A stretch of 64,000 nt of DNA from Gigantopelta aegis (GCF_016097555.1 NC_054712.1:49730209-49794208); one strand, 5' to 3'. Positions 22,091-32,579 are shown, counted from the stretch's first letter. Numbers and translations: made by a program. Notes: a model not told the origin generated them from the sequence alone.

Positions 22091-22492
22091 TACCGGCCTC
22101 GGTGGCGTAGTGGTTAGGCCATCGGTCTACAGGCTGGTAGGTACTGGCTTCGGATCCCAGTCGAGGCATGGGATTTTTAATCCAGATACCGACTCCAAAC
22201 CCTGAGTGAGTGCTCCGCAAGCCTCATTGGGTAGGTGTAAACCACTTGCACCGACCAGTGATCCATAACTGGTTCAACAAAGGCCATGGTTTGTGCTATC
22301 CTGCCTGTGGGAAGCGCAAATAAAAGATCCCTTGCTGCTAATCGGAAAGAGTAGCCCATGTAGTGGCGACAGCGGGTTTCCTCTCAAAATCTGTGTGGTC
22401 CTTAACCATATGTCTGACGCCATATAACCGTAAATAAAATGTGTTGAGTGCGTCGTTAAATAAAAACATTTCTTTCTTTCTTTCTTTCTTTC
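22091..22492 (+). repeat. SINE family B, full length
   Basis: Head 'cctcggtggcgtagtggtta' with 'gttcgg'-like B box ('cttcggatcccag'), body 'gaccagtgatccataactgg', tail 'gcgtcgttaaataaaaac' with (TTTC)n. Target duplications TTGATACAGGCC at 22079-22090 and 22493-22504. Best reference copy for this family in the window. Confidence 0.93.
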
Positions 22493-22529
22493 TTGATACA
22501 GGCCTGACACCGTCGTCTCATTGAGGCCA

Positions 22530-22805
22530 CTAAACGCTGGAGAAAGTTCCTGGGAATGAGGTTGCTGGCTGGAACCTGTTTCGCAGATGCGTGGTTCGGA
22601 TCCATGTGTCTTGGTGAGGGGTTGTCATGGGTGGTCGGCCGCTATGAAGACGGTCTCTGACCTGGTTGTTTTGTTGATATCGTTGCCATAAGTGCCGTAT
22701 GGTGTTTCTGTGGACTTTGAATTGACGTGCCACGTCACGCTGCGAGGTCCCTGATTCAAGCATCCCTATGACTTGCCATCTGTCATTTTCACTGAGGCAT
22801 GGCAT
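22530..22805 (-). pseudogene. Tc1-type transposase N-terminal fragment (paired-like HTH)
   Basis: The 91-codon frame begins 'MPCLSENDRWQVIGMLESG' and continues 'SQRDVARQFKVHRNTIRHLW' (first HTH), then the 'SGRPPMTTPHQD' linker and the start of the second HTH. This is the N-terminal DNA-binding region of Tc1-like transposases. The DDE catalytic domain is absent and the SINE lies just past it, so the fragment is not functional. Confidence 0.85.
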
Positions 22806-23172
22806 GACGAAATTGCATCAAACAGTTCACTAATGGTGTTTTCTGACTTCTGAAGGCTGCACAAAGTGGCAGTGATTTGCGACTGAATGTCTGGCCTTTT
22901 ATGGTGAACACTGGACAGGATTTCTCCCGAATATGCCATGTTTCTTGCGCAAAGCATGCAATCGCTGTAACAACTGTTTGGTTACATTTCTTTGAGCTGT
23001 TTCTTGCACATTTTCACAAATTTATTACTCCAAACAATCCATGTCACAATAACTTTTGCCTTTGAGTATATTTGTAAGAAGCCCAAACTGGATTTTGTCT
23101 TCAAATAATTTCGTACATACGAAAATATTTTAGGAAATAAAATAAAATTTAACCTAGTACAAATATTAGAAC

Positions 23173-24175
23173 TTATTTAAATATGATGGATGTTGTGAAT
23201 TTTATGGCTTTCATCCACCATTTACTACATTTGAAGGGCTAAAGGCTGCAATATTACATACATGGCCATTTTTATCCACCAAACCACTTTCAGCTGACTT
23301 TCTATTTTGGCCTAAGTATATATATACCATAATACAAAACAAACAGAGGTCAAAACATATATATAACACCTATATAAAGTCATCTTTTTCTCCACCAAAA
23401 ATATATATCTAAATGGGAAAGAGAATTAAATTTTGAACAAGAATACAATTGGTGGAAAAGTAATGTGTTCAAATGGATACCAAATTAAGATGGTTCCAAT
23501 ATAGAATAATCCAAAGAATTCTCCCTACAAATAAGTTTCTCTATAATATTAGAGTAATAAGCAGCCCAAACTGTAGCTTCTGTAATGCGTATATTGAAAC
23601 GTATACGCATTTATTTTTTTATTGTGTACACGTTCTAAATTTAATTAAACAAGTCGAGCAATGGATAAAAGAAGCTGCAGACATTATAGTTATCTTCTCT
23701 CGTTCCAGTTTTCTTCTTGGCCCCTCAAGAAACAATATCATAACTGACATTATTGCTCTTTTGACAAAGCAATTTATATATAGCTAAAAATATCTGAAGA
23801 AATCACTAGATATTAAAATATTAAAAATTCATATACATTCTTATTATATATTAGAACAAAAATGTATTCCAATAAAATCAAATATAATGAATTTATTAAA
23901 AGATGGAGTGTATACCATAAGTTGTTCGTATAAATATCTCTGACGTCATCCACCAATGACAGTATTTAAGTATTTATTACCATATATACATTTTGAGTGT
24001 TTAGCACTGAGTGAGGTTCAATGACGTGTTGGCAAGAGGCTTTGTTGTTTTGTTTTATATTAACTAATTTTGATATGTGTATGTATGTATAAAAATATAT
24101 ATACTGTGTGAAAATGTGACCAAAAATGAAAATAAAAAACTTTAAATAAAATAAAATAATAAAAAATAAAAATAA
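23173..24175 (+). mobile_element. L1/Tx1-type LINE, 3' fragment of about 1 kb
   Basis: Encodes the LINE C-terminal motif 'LRWFQYRIIQRILPTNKFLY' with 'CSFCNAYIETYTHLFFYC' (23485-23630), matching the 16150-16300 part of the larger LINE. It ends in an A-rich tail and is flanked by the 12-bp target duplication AAATATTAGAAC (23161-23172 and 24176-24187). A typical 5'-truncated retrotransposed copy. Confidence 0.9.
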
Positions 24176-24359
24176 AAATATTAGAACGATCAGAAACACT
24201 AATATTTTAAGCAGAACAATATATATGTAACTGCAATCGCTATAAAGGCTCTGTTAGTCGATACAATCTTAAAAATTACAACAAACTCAGGAATGTCCTT
24301 TTAAGAGATTTAATTAATGGGTTTTTTTATTAGCAAACCTAATTGCACTTCACTTTTGG

Positions 24360-24415
24360 AAGGAAGGAAGTGTTTTATTTAACGACGCACTCAACACATT
24401 TAATTACGGTTATTT
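24360..24415 (-). repeat. SINE tail fragment (minus)
   Basis: 'aaggaaggaagtgttttatttaacgacgc...' is the complement of the family B tail, cut off after about 55 bp. Confidence 0.75.
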
Positions 24416-24625
24416 CACTTGTGGTACCCTTCACTAGTTTAAACCCTTTGTGTATACTGACAAAACAACTGTATAACAAATAAAAGCGTATTTATTTATT
24501 GGCAATGGATAATAGCTCTTACGCAAATAATCAATGATACGTAAATAATCAATACCACCCAAATAATCAATGATACGCAAATAATCAATGATACGTAAAT
24601 AATCAATGACACGTATTATTACCGG

Positions 24626-24907
24626 GAGCGGGATGTAGGTCAAGCGGTAGAGTGTCCGCCTGTGAAGCGGTCGGTCACTGGATCGATTCTTCTCAGTTGA
24701 CCCATTTGTAGTTTCTGCTATTTTCTGTTCCAACCAGTGGTCCACAACTGGTTCATCAAAAGCCGTGGTATGTGCTGTCCTGTCTGTGGGAAAGTGCATA
24801 TAAAAGACCCCTTGCTGCTTATCGGAAAGAGTAGTCTATGTGGCGGCAGCGGGTTTCCTCTAAAGAAATATGTCAGAATAACCATATGTTTGACGTCCCA
24901 ATAGCCG
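24626..24907 (+). repeat. SINE family C variant, 3' end deleted
   Basis: Head 'gcgggatgtaggtcaagcgg' with 'ctggatcgattc', body 'gccgtggtatgtgctgtcc'. Its tail is lost at 'ccgacga', where unit 1 jumps to sequence found at 28331 in unit 2. Confidence 0.85.
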
Positions 24908-25149
24908 ACGACGTGATAAAGCTATAAACAAAATCTCAGCATAATATCGCGAGGCATTCAAAAACAATTTTTTTTTTTTAATAAAATCAAAACAAATCCA
25001 GAAACCAAATGTTCGTATCTCTTAAGTTCAAGGGCCCTCACTGTTAAAAAGGGTAAATCGCCATGAAAGTCAAACTTGACCTGTAACAGTACATGATGAA
25101 GCTATACACAAAAGTTTATCTCGAGGAATTCTGAAAGAAAAAAAGAAAT

Positions 25150-25215
25150 GTTTTATTTAAAGACGTACTCAACACATTGTATTTACGGTTATATGGCGTC
25201 AGACATAAGGACCAC
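25150..25215 (-). repeat. SINE tail fragment (minus)
   Basis: 'ttttatttaaagacgtactc ... tatggcgtcagacataagg'. The minisatellite follows directly. Counterpart at 28568-28630. Confidence 0.75.
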
Positions 25216-25218
25216 CAT

Positions 25219-25530
25219 CTATATGTGGGACAAACCCGACGGTCAGACAAACAGACAGACAGAAGGACGGAGATGAAATCTATATGTGGGACAGACCAGA
25301 CGGTCAGACAGACAGACAGAGGGACGGAGATGAAATCTATATGTGGGACAGACCCGACGGTCAGACAGACAGACAGACAGACAGAAGGACGGAGATGAAA
25401 TCTATATGTGGGACAAACCCGACGGTCAGACAGACAGACAGACAGACAGAGGGACGGAGATGAAATCTATATGTGGGACAGACCCGACGGTCAGACAGAC
25501 AGACAGACAGAAGGACGGAGATGAAATCTA
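25219..25530. repeat. Minisatellite, five units of 57-66 bp
   Basis: Unit 'ctatatgtgggacagacccg' ... 'cggtcagacagacagac' ... 'ggacggagatgaaat'. Unit lengths differ by (GACA) steps. The counterpart at 28637-28825 has three units. Confidence 0.93.
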
Positions 25531-26029
25531 TTGTCCCCTCGATTTGGATCGGTATGAGTCTAATAATAAAAACAAAAACAAAACAACAATATCACCCTAC
25601 CCCAACTTAAATGTAACATTAGCAAAAACACAACAACAAAAAACAAACCCGTAAGATTTAATTATTTGAACAATAGTTACCAATATGTGCACATACAATA
25701 CTGAATGGGATAATGGCTTACGCTTCTATAGTTCGTCCCATTCTCCTACAAAAATGTTTTTCAGTTTTGTTTGATGTTAGAAGAAAAGTAAAAGTGCTTT
25801 GGAAATAACAAAGAAATACTATTTTGTGTCCAATTTAGAAAACAATCAGCTCAGACAAATACTTTGTAGTAGATTCCAAAGCTATAGAAACACGCGTCGT
25901 CATGATTGAGAATACGAACAAAACTAATCATAAATGTATAGCAATCCTAACTAAGTATTCCTCTCGATGATCGATTTCTCTTTTCATCTTCCTAAAAGTC
26001 TCAAGGCTTTGTTTGTATTCTTTGTCATG

Positions 26030-26290
26030 TCATGTCATGTCATGTCATGTCACGTCATGGGGTTTTACGTGCACATTCAGAACAAGCTGTTGTAGCGCAG
26101 CCTATTCTTTGTTTTCCCTTCCGGCAATTTATCGATTTTTTCCTTCTCATTAAAGCTGCAGAGTCTGGAATATTTTTATTATTTAAGCATTTAGGATAGA
26201 TGATCCATTTCTGTTTGGTACATAAAAGGTCCAACACATCGCTACAGTTTCGCAATGCTCGCTTATCTACATTATCTAGGTCAACTGCAA
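26030..26290 (-). repeat. Retroelement 3' end with (CATGT)n tail
   Basis: On the minus strand 'gcgctacaacagcttgttct ... gcacgtaaaacccc' is followed by (ACATG)n, a pattern typical of LINE or SINE 3' ends with a simple-repeat tail. Related sequence occurs at 29770-30030 and 44600. No family name assigned. Confidence 0.5.
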
Positions 26291-26293
26291 ACC

Positions 26294-26678
26294 CATCTTC
26301 ATAAATCAAGGCTAATATTCGTTCCTCGTATTCAGCCTTGATACATGTAGTCAAGATTACTGATATCCACCACTAGCGCCCTCTATTGGAAGAAAATTTG
26401 TAACACCGATTATGTCCCTTACACGATGACATCGCTGACCAATCACAGCATCGGTAACATGTGACAATCTTAAAAGCAATATCAAAAATTAACCGCCGGA
26501 CGCTGACGCTGCCATCTTTGTTTACAATAACAAGGGAATCTATAAGGAGCGTTGCGATTCGTTGCAATCAGATCTCATCGCATCCAATGAAATTTAAGCA
26601 TTTTGTGGCACGATTTCTTGACGACATGTATCAAGGCTGAATACGAGGAACGAATATTAGCCTTGATTTATAAAGATG
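26294..26678. mobile_element. Mutator-like MITE, 385 bp, 9-bp target duplication
   Basis: Inverted ends of about 55 bp ('catcttcataaatcaaggc' / 'gccttgatttataaagatg') with exact 9-bp target duplications CTGCAAACC (26285-26293 and 26679-26687). Unit 2 keeps the empty site (about 30022). The interior holds a CpG-bearing 'gctgccatctttgtttac', whose complement begins like a coding start (atggcagc). No known protein. Confidence 0.92.
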
Positions 26679-27074
26679 CTGCAAACCCAATGACCAGCTT
26701 GTTTTTCTTCAATTAGCGGGACGCCAGTAGAAATGGGAATGTACGCGATTTGCGCAGGTGCTGAGCTTCTCACGTGATTTTGTACAAATTTAACTGTCTT
26801 GATTGAGGGGTCGTCTCATACCTCCAAAATATATTTATATCCATAGAGGTATGGTACAATACCTTTCTAGGGGTCGGTGGGGGATTTGCCTTGAAATTTT
26901 GACAGTGACCAGCGGTTGGCATACGCGTTGCATGTAAGGGGGGTGTTAATAATTACGTAACGCTCTAGGGGTAGATGAAGAGGGCGGTATGTTCGATATA
27001 CGTAACATTTATGAAGACTATATGTTATTTCTATTCATTACTTAGACCTAAAAATGTGGTGGGTTTTTTTTTAA

Positions 27075-27260
27075 TACGCGGTCGGTCTAGGATCGATCCC
27101 CATCGGCAGGATTGTTCCAGCCAGTGCGCCATGACTGGTATATAAAAGGCCATGGTATGTGATATTCTGTCTGTGGGATGGTACATATGAATGATCCCTT
27201 GCTAAAAAAAGGGGGGGGGGGTTAGGGTTAGGGTTGGGGTTGGGTTATAATCCTAACCCG
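27075..27260 (+). repeat. SINE family C fragment followed by TTAGGG-like repeats
   Basis: 'gcggtcggtctaggatcgat ... cataaatgatcccttgct'-type body, then poly-G and 'ggttagggttagggttgggg' (27218-27240) with the complement 'cctaacccgaaccc' after it. Short and imperfect, so not a telomere. Counterpart at 30422-30620. Confidence 0.75.
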
Positions 27261-27631
27261 AACCCTGAAAACGGTCATTTTCTACTTTAGTATATTTTAT
27301 TAAAAATATATACATGATCAATGTGTTATACAATCTAAACTTTGAAAGTTCTACTAACACTTTATAAAATATTAATTCTTAAATAGGAAGGTACGATTGT
27401 CGATAGTACGTTGTCAAAATCAAAACCGGTTTTAACGAAATAATAGTTAATAGTTGAGGAACCGAACGTTCTTTGTACAGCGAAATACTTTGTGTATACT
27501 GACAAAACAACTGTATAACAAATAAAAGCGTATTTATTTATTGGCAATGGATAATAGCTCTTACGCAAATAATCAATGATACGTAAATAATCAATACCAC
27601 CCAAATAATCAATGACACGTATTATTACCGG

Positions 27632-27970
27632 GAGCGGGATGTAAGTCAAGCGGTAGCGTGTCCGCCTGTGAAGCGGTCGATCACTGGATCGATTCTTCTC
27701 AGTTGACCCATTTGTAGTTTCTGCTATTTTCTGTTCCAACCAGTGGTCCACAACTGGTTCATCAAAAGCCGTGGTATGTGCTGTCCTGTCTGTGGGAAAG
27801 TGCATATAAAAGACCCCTTGCTGCTTATCGGAAAGAGTAGTCTATGTGGCGGCAACGGGTTTCCTCTAAAGAAATATGTCAGAATAACCATATGTTTGAC
27901 GTCCCAATAGCCGACGATAAGATAAAAATCAATGTGCTCTTAGAGGCGTCGTTGAATAAAACAATGTTGT
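27632..27970 (+). repeat. SINE family C variant, complete copy
   Basis: As 24626 but with the tail 'caatgtgctcttagaggcg tcgttgaataaaac' present. Confidence 0.85.
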
Positions 27971-27999
27971 ATTATTACCAATCAGAGCCGCATCTGTTT

Positions 28000-28226
28000 T
28001 TACTCGGTGGTGTTGTGGTTAAGCCATCGGACTACAGGCTGGTAGTTACTGGGTTCGCAGCGCGGTACCGACTCTCACCCAGAGCGAGTTATAACGACAA
28101 AGCGGGTAGGTGTAACACCACTACACCTTCTTTTCTCTTAGTAACCACTAACCCACTGTCCTGGACAGACAGCCCAGATAGCTGTGGTGTGTGTGCCCAG
28201 GACAGCGTGCTTGAACCTTAATTGGA
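28000..28226 (+). repeat. SINE family A
   Basis: 'tggttaagccatcggactac ... gggttcgcagc ... ctgtcctggacagacagc ... cttgaaccttaattggatat'. Plus-strand counterpart of 434-665. Confidence 0.85.
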
Positions 28227-28636
28227 TATAAGCACAAAATCTGGAAAACGAATGTTTGTATCTCCATATTTCCAAGGGCTATAACTCCGTCACAACCGCC
28301 ATATAAGTCAAACTTGATCTGGAACAGAACGTGATAAAGCTATAAACAAAATCTCAGCATAATATCGCGAGGCATTCAAAAACAATTTTTATTTTTTTAA
28401 TAAAATCAAAACAAATCCAGAAACCAAATGTTCGTATCTCTTAAGTTCAAGGGCCCTCACTGTTAAAAAGGGTAAATCGCCATGAAAGTCAAACTTGACC
28501 TGTAACAGTACATGATGAAGCTATACACAAAAGTTTATCTCGAGGAATTCTGAAAGAAAAAAAGAAATGTTTTATTTAAAGACGTACTCAACACATTGTA
28601 TTTACGGTTATATGGCGTCAGACATAAGGACCACCA

Positions 28637-28825
28637 TCTATATGTGGGACAAACCCGACGGTCAGACAAACAGACAGACAGAAGGATGGAGATAAAATCT
28701 ATATGTGGGACAGACCAGACGGTCAGACAGACAGACAGACAGACAGAGGGACGGAGATGAAATCTATATGTGGGACAGACCCGACGGTCAGACAGACAGA
28801 CAGACAGAAGGACGGAGATGAAATC
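28637..28825. repeat. Minisatellite, three units
   Basis: Counterpart of 25219-25530 with two units fewer. Confidence 0.93.
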
Positions 28826-29011
28826 TATTGTCCCCTCGATTTGGATCGGTATGAGTCTAATAATAAAAACAAAAACAAAACAACAATATCACCCTACCCC
28901 AACTTAAATGTAACATTAGCAAAAACACAACAACAAAAAACAAACCCGTAAGATTTAATTATTTGAACAATAGTTACCAATATGTGCACATACAATACTG
29001 AATGGGATAAT

Positions 29012-29449
29012 TGTAGCATTTGGGTTAAATCCCTCAAATCAGAAAGACAACAATGCTGGGTAGGATTCGGTTTATTTGGCAACCGTCAAATAAAGGTCCT
29101 TGGCTGTGGGCTATGGACCGAACTGGTTGCCGAGTATTAATGACAATTCCTCATCCTGTGTAACCGTCGCAGAAAAGATGAAAAAATAATCAAGAAATAG
29201 TTGAGAATTATGTCGTGTGTTGATGGCTTGCTGTTCAATGTGAATGTGGCACGGACTAGCCGTGACCAATGTCACATGACACCAGAATAAAATATCATTG
29301 GCTAAACTCCAATTTGTCTAATAGGGTATTCTCTACGACGAATATCCTAAAAACAAACGAAATAACCCATTAATAAAATATTATAAAATAAGTAGCAAAT
29401 AAAATAAAACATATATACATACAGTGTTATATATTTTTACCCCGTTACA
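29012..29449. mobile_element. Solo LTR of an LTR retrotransposon (fossil), 438 bp
   Basis: Begins TGTAGC and ends GTTACA (TG...CA with short inverted ends). It is flanked by a 4-bp target duplication TAAT (29008-29011 and 29450-29453). The other duplication unit has the uninterrupted site (near 25704). No internal coding region, so it is a solo LTR left by recombination. It is younger than the tandem duplication. The short target duplication suits a Gypsy-type element, but the family is not certain. Confidence 0.8.
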
Positions 29450-30421
29450 TAATGGCTTACGCTTCTATAGTTCGTCCCATTCTCCTACAAAAATGTTTTT
29501 TCAGTTTTGTTTGATGTTAGAAGAAAAGTAAAAGTGCTTTGGAAATAACAAAGAAATACTATTTTGTGTCCAATTTAGAAAACAATCAGCTCAGACAAAT
29601 ACTTTGTAGTAGATTCCAAAGCTATAGAAACACGCGTCGTCATGATTGAGAATACGAACAAAACTAATCATAAATGTATAGCAATCCTAACTAAGTATTC
29701 CTCTCGATGATCGATTTCTCTTTTTATCTTCCTAAAAGTCTCAAGGCTTTGTTTGTATTGTTTGTCATGTCATGTCATGTCATGTCATGTCACGTCATGG
29801 GGTTTTACGTGCACATTCAGAACAAGCTGTTGTAGCGCACGCCTATTCTTTGTTTTCCCTTCCGGCAATTTATCGATTTTTTCCTTCTCATTAAAGCTGC
29901 AGAGTCTGGAATATTTTTATTATTTAAGCATTTAGGATAGATGATCCAGTTCTGTTTGGTACATAAAAGGCCCACCACATCGCTACAGTTTCGCAATGCT
30001 CGCTTATCTACATTATCTAGGTCAACTGCAAACCCAATGGCCAGCTTGTTTTTCTTCAATTAGCGGGACGCCAGTACATCTGGGAATTTATGCGATTTGC
30101 GCAGGCGCTGAGCTTCTCACGTGATTTTGAACAAATTTAACTGTCTTGATTGAGGGGTCGTCTCATACCTCCAAAATATATTTATATCTATAGAGGTATG
30201 GTACAATACCTTTCTAGGGGTCGGTGGGGGATTTCCCTTGAAATTTTGACAGTGACCAGCTGTTGGCATACGCGTTACATGTAAGGGGGGTGTTAATAAT
30301 TACGTAACGCTCTAGGGGTAGATGAAGAGGGCGGTATGTTCGATATACGTAACATTTATGAAGACTATATGTTATTTCTATTCATTACTTAGACCTAAAA
30401 ATGTGGTGGGTTTTTTTAAAT

Positions 30422-30620
30422 ACGCGGTCGGTCTAGGATCGATCCCCATCGGCGGGATTGTTCCAGCCAGTGCGTCATGACTGGTATATAAAAGGCCATG
30501 TTATGTGATATCCTGTCTGTGGGATAGTACATATAAATGATCCCTTGCTAAAAAAAAAAAAGAAGGTTAGTGTTAGGGTTGGGGTTGGGGTTGGGGTTGG
30601 GTTATAGTCCTAACCCGAAC
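30422..30620 (+). repeat. SINE family C fragment and TTAGGG-like repeats, duplicate
   Basis: Counterpart of 27075-27260 with 'ggttggggttggggttgggg'. Confidence 0.72.
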
Positions 30621-30896
30621 CCTGAAAACTGTCATTTTCTACTTTAGTATATTTTATTAAAAATATATACATGATCAATGTGTTATACAAACTAAACTTT
30701 GAAAGTTCTACTAACACTTTATAAAATATTAATTCTTAAATAGGAAGGTACGATTGTCGATAGTACGTTGTCAAGATCAAAACCGGTTTTAACGAAATAA
30801 TAGTACGTATCCTCAACCGAACGTTCTTTGTACAGCGAAAGAATTCTCATTTCATTTTTTGAGACGAACCCTACAATTTCAAATCCGCAAACGCAC

Positions 30897-30996
30897 CTGT
30901 TAACTGAAACTGACAACAGGCTGTCGTTTGTGGTTTGCCGAGCAATGGCCGCACAGGCGACAAATCGAGCGTATACTTTTGACGTTCTCCGTTCAT
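30897..30996 (-). CDS. Possible first coding exon on the minus strand, unidentified
   Basis: ATG at 30996 opens a frame encoding MNGERQKYTLDLSPVRPLLG and then KPQTTACCQFQLT. It ends at a strong donor 'cag|gtgcgt' (exon end at 30897). Base composition is more G/C-rich than its surroundings. I do not recognise the protein and found no partner exon to the left, so this could be chance or an old gene fragment. Confidence 0.22.
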
Positions 30997-30999
30997 AGC

Positions 31000-31380
31000 G
31001 AACACACACACGACTTTTTTAAAAGTGCAGTTGAACTTGTATTTCATATTTGTGCATGATATTATTATATGGTAACCAGACACTGTAACTTTAACTGATG
31101 AACATTTGCTACTACTGCCTGTGCCAATGGTGGGTAAACCGGAAGTGTGGATTACGCAGACTCATCGCTGCCGTGAACCGAGTACTCTGTCATTCGAGAG
31201 CTAGACGGAAAATATTATCATATATTTAGCAGCCTATTGCACATCTTTTGAATAAAGAATAACAACACTTTTTAAAATGAAAGAGACATTTATGGGTTAC
31301 GAAAAACAAACAAAATAGCATATATGTCAAAGACTCATTTACGTCTATTGATTCATTTCAACTTCTTTTTGTGCTTATGT
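31000..31380. other. Unassigned sequence
   Basis: No repeat or gene recognised. It could be the upstream region of the possible minus-strand exon. Confidence 0.45.
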
Positions 31381-31382
31381 CC

Positions 31383-31500
31383 AATTAAGGTCCAAGCACG
31401 CTATCCTGGGAACACACCTCAGTTATCTGGGCTGTCTGTCCACGACAGTGGATTAGTTATTAGTGGTTTGTGAGAGAGAAGAGGATGTAGTGGTCTTTAT
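31383..31500 (-). repeat. SINE family A, head missing (minus)
   Basis: 'ccaattaaggtccaagcacg ... gctgtctgtccacgacagtg' is the complement of the family A 3' half. Confidence 0.8.
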
Positions 31501-31642
31501 TGTATTTATTTATTTTATTTTGTTTGTTTTTGGTCGGGGTTTTTTTTGGGGGGCGGGGTGTGTGTGTAAGACTATCGCCTGGTGATTCTAAAAATGCACG
31601 ATAGCAGTGGGAATATCACAGCTGTTTATACAAATGACGTCA

Positions 31643-31888
31643 TTTACCCATTGGGCTATTTCTCGTTCCTGCCAGTGCTCCACAACTGGTGTAACAAATA
31701 CCGTGGTATGTACTATCCTGTCTGTGGGATGATGCATATAAAAGATCCCTTGCTGCTAATCGAAAAGAGTAGCCCATGAAGTGGCGACAGCGGGGTTCCT
31801 CTCTCCATGTCTGTGTGGTCCTTAACCATATAACCGTAAATAAAATGTGTTGAGTGCGTCGTTAAATAAAAACATTTCCTTTCTTTCT
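31643..31888 (+). repeat. SINE, 5' truncated, T1 tail
   Basis: Body 'ccattgggctatttctcgtt' to tail 'gcgtcgttaaataaaaac'. The flanking 'tcatttac' repeats (about 31635 and 31890) are a probable target duplication. Confidence 0.82.
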
Positions 31889-31929
31889 TTCATTTACTTC
31901 CACCACTGCTCAATATTCAATGAATGGAT

Positions 31930-32258
31930 GGGACGAGACATAGCCCAGTGGTAAAGCCTCGCTTGATGCGTGGTCGGTGTGGGATTGATCCCCGTCGGTG
32001 GGCCTATTGCGCTATTTCTCGTTCCGGCCAGTGCATCACGACTGGTATATCAAAGGCAGTGGTATGTACTACCCTGTCTGTGGGATGGTGCACATAAAAG
32101 ATCCCTTACTGCTAATCGGAAAGAGTAGCCCATGAAGTGGCGAAAGAGGGTTTCCTCTCTCAGTATCAATATCTGTGTGGTCCTTAACCATATGTCTGAC
32201 GCCATATAACCGTAAATAAAATATGTTGAGTGCGTCGTTAAGTAAAACATGTCTTTCT
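31930..32258 (+). repeat. SINE, first of a tandem pair (T1 tail)
   Basis: Head 'gggacgagacatagcccag' and 'gggcctattgcgctatttct', tail 'gcgtcgttaagtaaaacatg'. Flanked by TTCAATGAATGGAT at 31916-31929 and 32259-32272. Confidence 0.9.
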
Positions 32259-32272
32259 TTCAATGAATGGAT

Positions 32273-32549
32273 GGGACGAGACATAGCCCAGTGGTAAAGC
32301 CTCGCTTGATGCGCGGTCGGTTTGGGATTGATCCCCGTCGGTGGGCCTATTGCGCTATTTCTCGTTCCGGCCTGTGCACCACGACTGGTATATCAAAGGC
32401 AGTGGTATGTCTTATCCTCTCTGTGGGATGGTACATATAAAAGATCCCTTGTCAAAAATGACTAAATGTTTTACATCCAATAGCCGATGCTTAATAATCA
32501 ATGTGCTCTAGTGGTGTCGTTAAACAAAACAAACTTCTTCATAATAGTA
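32273..32549 (+). repeat. SINE, second of a tandem pair (T2 tail)
   Basis: Shares the private head variants of its neighbour but ends in the other tail type, 'ctctagtggtgtcgttaaac aaaac'. A third copy of TTCAATGAATGGAT follows at 32550-32563. Confidence 0.9.
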
Positions 32550-32579
32550 TTCAATGAATGGATCAACTAACTTCTAAAG

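Larger units (their letters stand above)
21841..23068 (-). mobile_element. Tc1-like DNA transposon, internally deleted
   Basis: Inverted ends 'tactcaaaagcaaaagttat' / 'ataacttttgcctttgagta' lie at a TA target within the MITE. The left end has an extra 'ggcccc'. Without the 402-bp SINE it is about 0.8 kb, too short for a full transposase. Only the N-terminal DNA-binding part remains (22530-22805). Confidence 0.87.
21700..24300. mobile_element. TTAA-site MITE split by two later insertions
   Basis: Ends 'agagacattcctgagtttgc' and 'acaaactcaggaatgtcct' between TTAA at 21696-21699 and 24301-24304. The MITE sequence is in three pieces: 21700-21840, 23069-23172 and 24176-24300. The Tc1-like element (21841-23068) and a LINE fragment (23173-24175) separate them. 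Its own sequence sums to about 370 bp, like the copies at 5695 and 9769. Confidence 0.88.
24443..27487. repeat. 3.05-kb tandem duplication, unit 1
   Basis: Starts 'ctttgtgtatactgac'. The same start recurs at 27488, right after 'tacagcgaaata', and unit 2 ends at the matching 'tacagcgaaa' near 30838. Two extra bases lie at the junction. Unit 1 has a 385-bp MITE that unit 2 lacks, five minisatellite units instead of three, and a deletion of about 410 bp (SINE tail plus family A SINE) near 24907. Confidence 0.92.
27488..30838. repeat. 3.05-kb tandem duplication, unit 2
   Basis: Copy of 24443-27487. It keeps the complete SINE tail and a family A SINE (28000-28226) that unit 1 has lost, carries a solo LTR at 29012-29449, and has the empty site for the 26294 MITE. 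Confidence 0.92.

Noticed and set aside
22091-22180. tRNA gene
   Set aside because: The A- and B-box-like sequence belongs to a SINE head followed by a SINE body and tail with target duplications. The same holds for the other tRNA-like heads.
27218-27245. Interstitial telomere
   Set aside because: Only two or three TTAGGG-like units mixed with TTGGGG, adjacent to a SINE fragment. Too short and imperfect.
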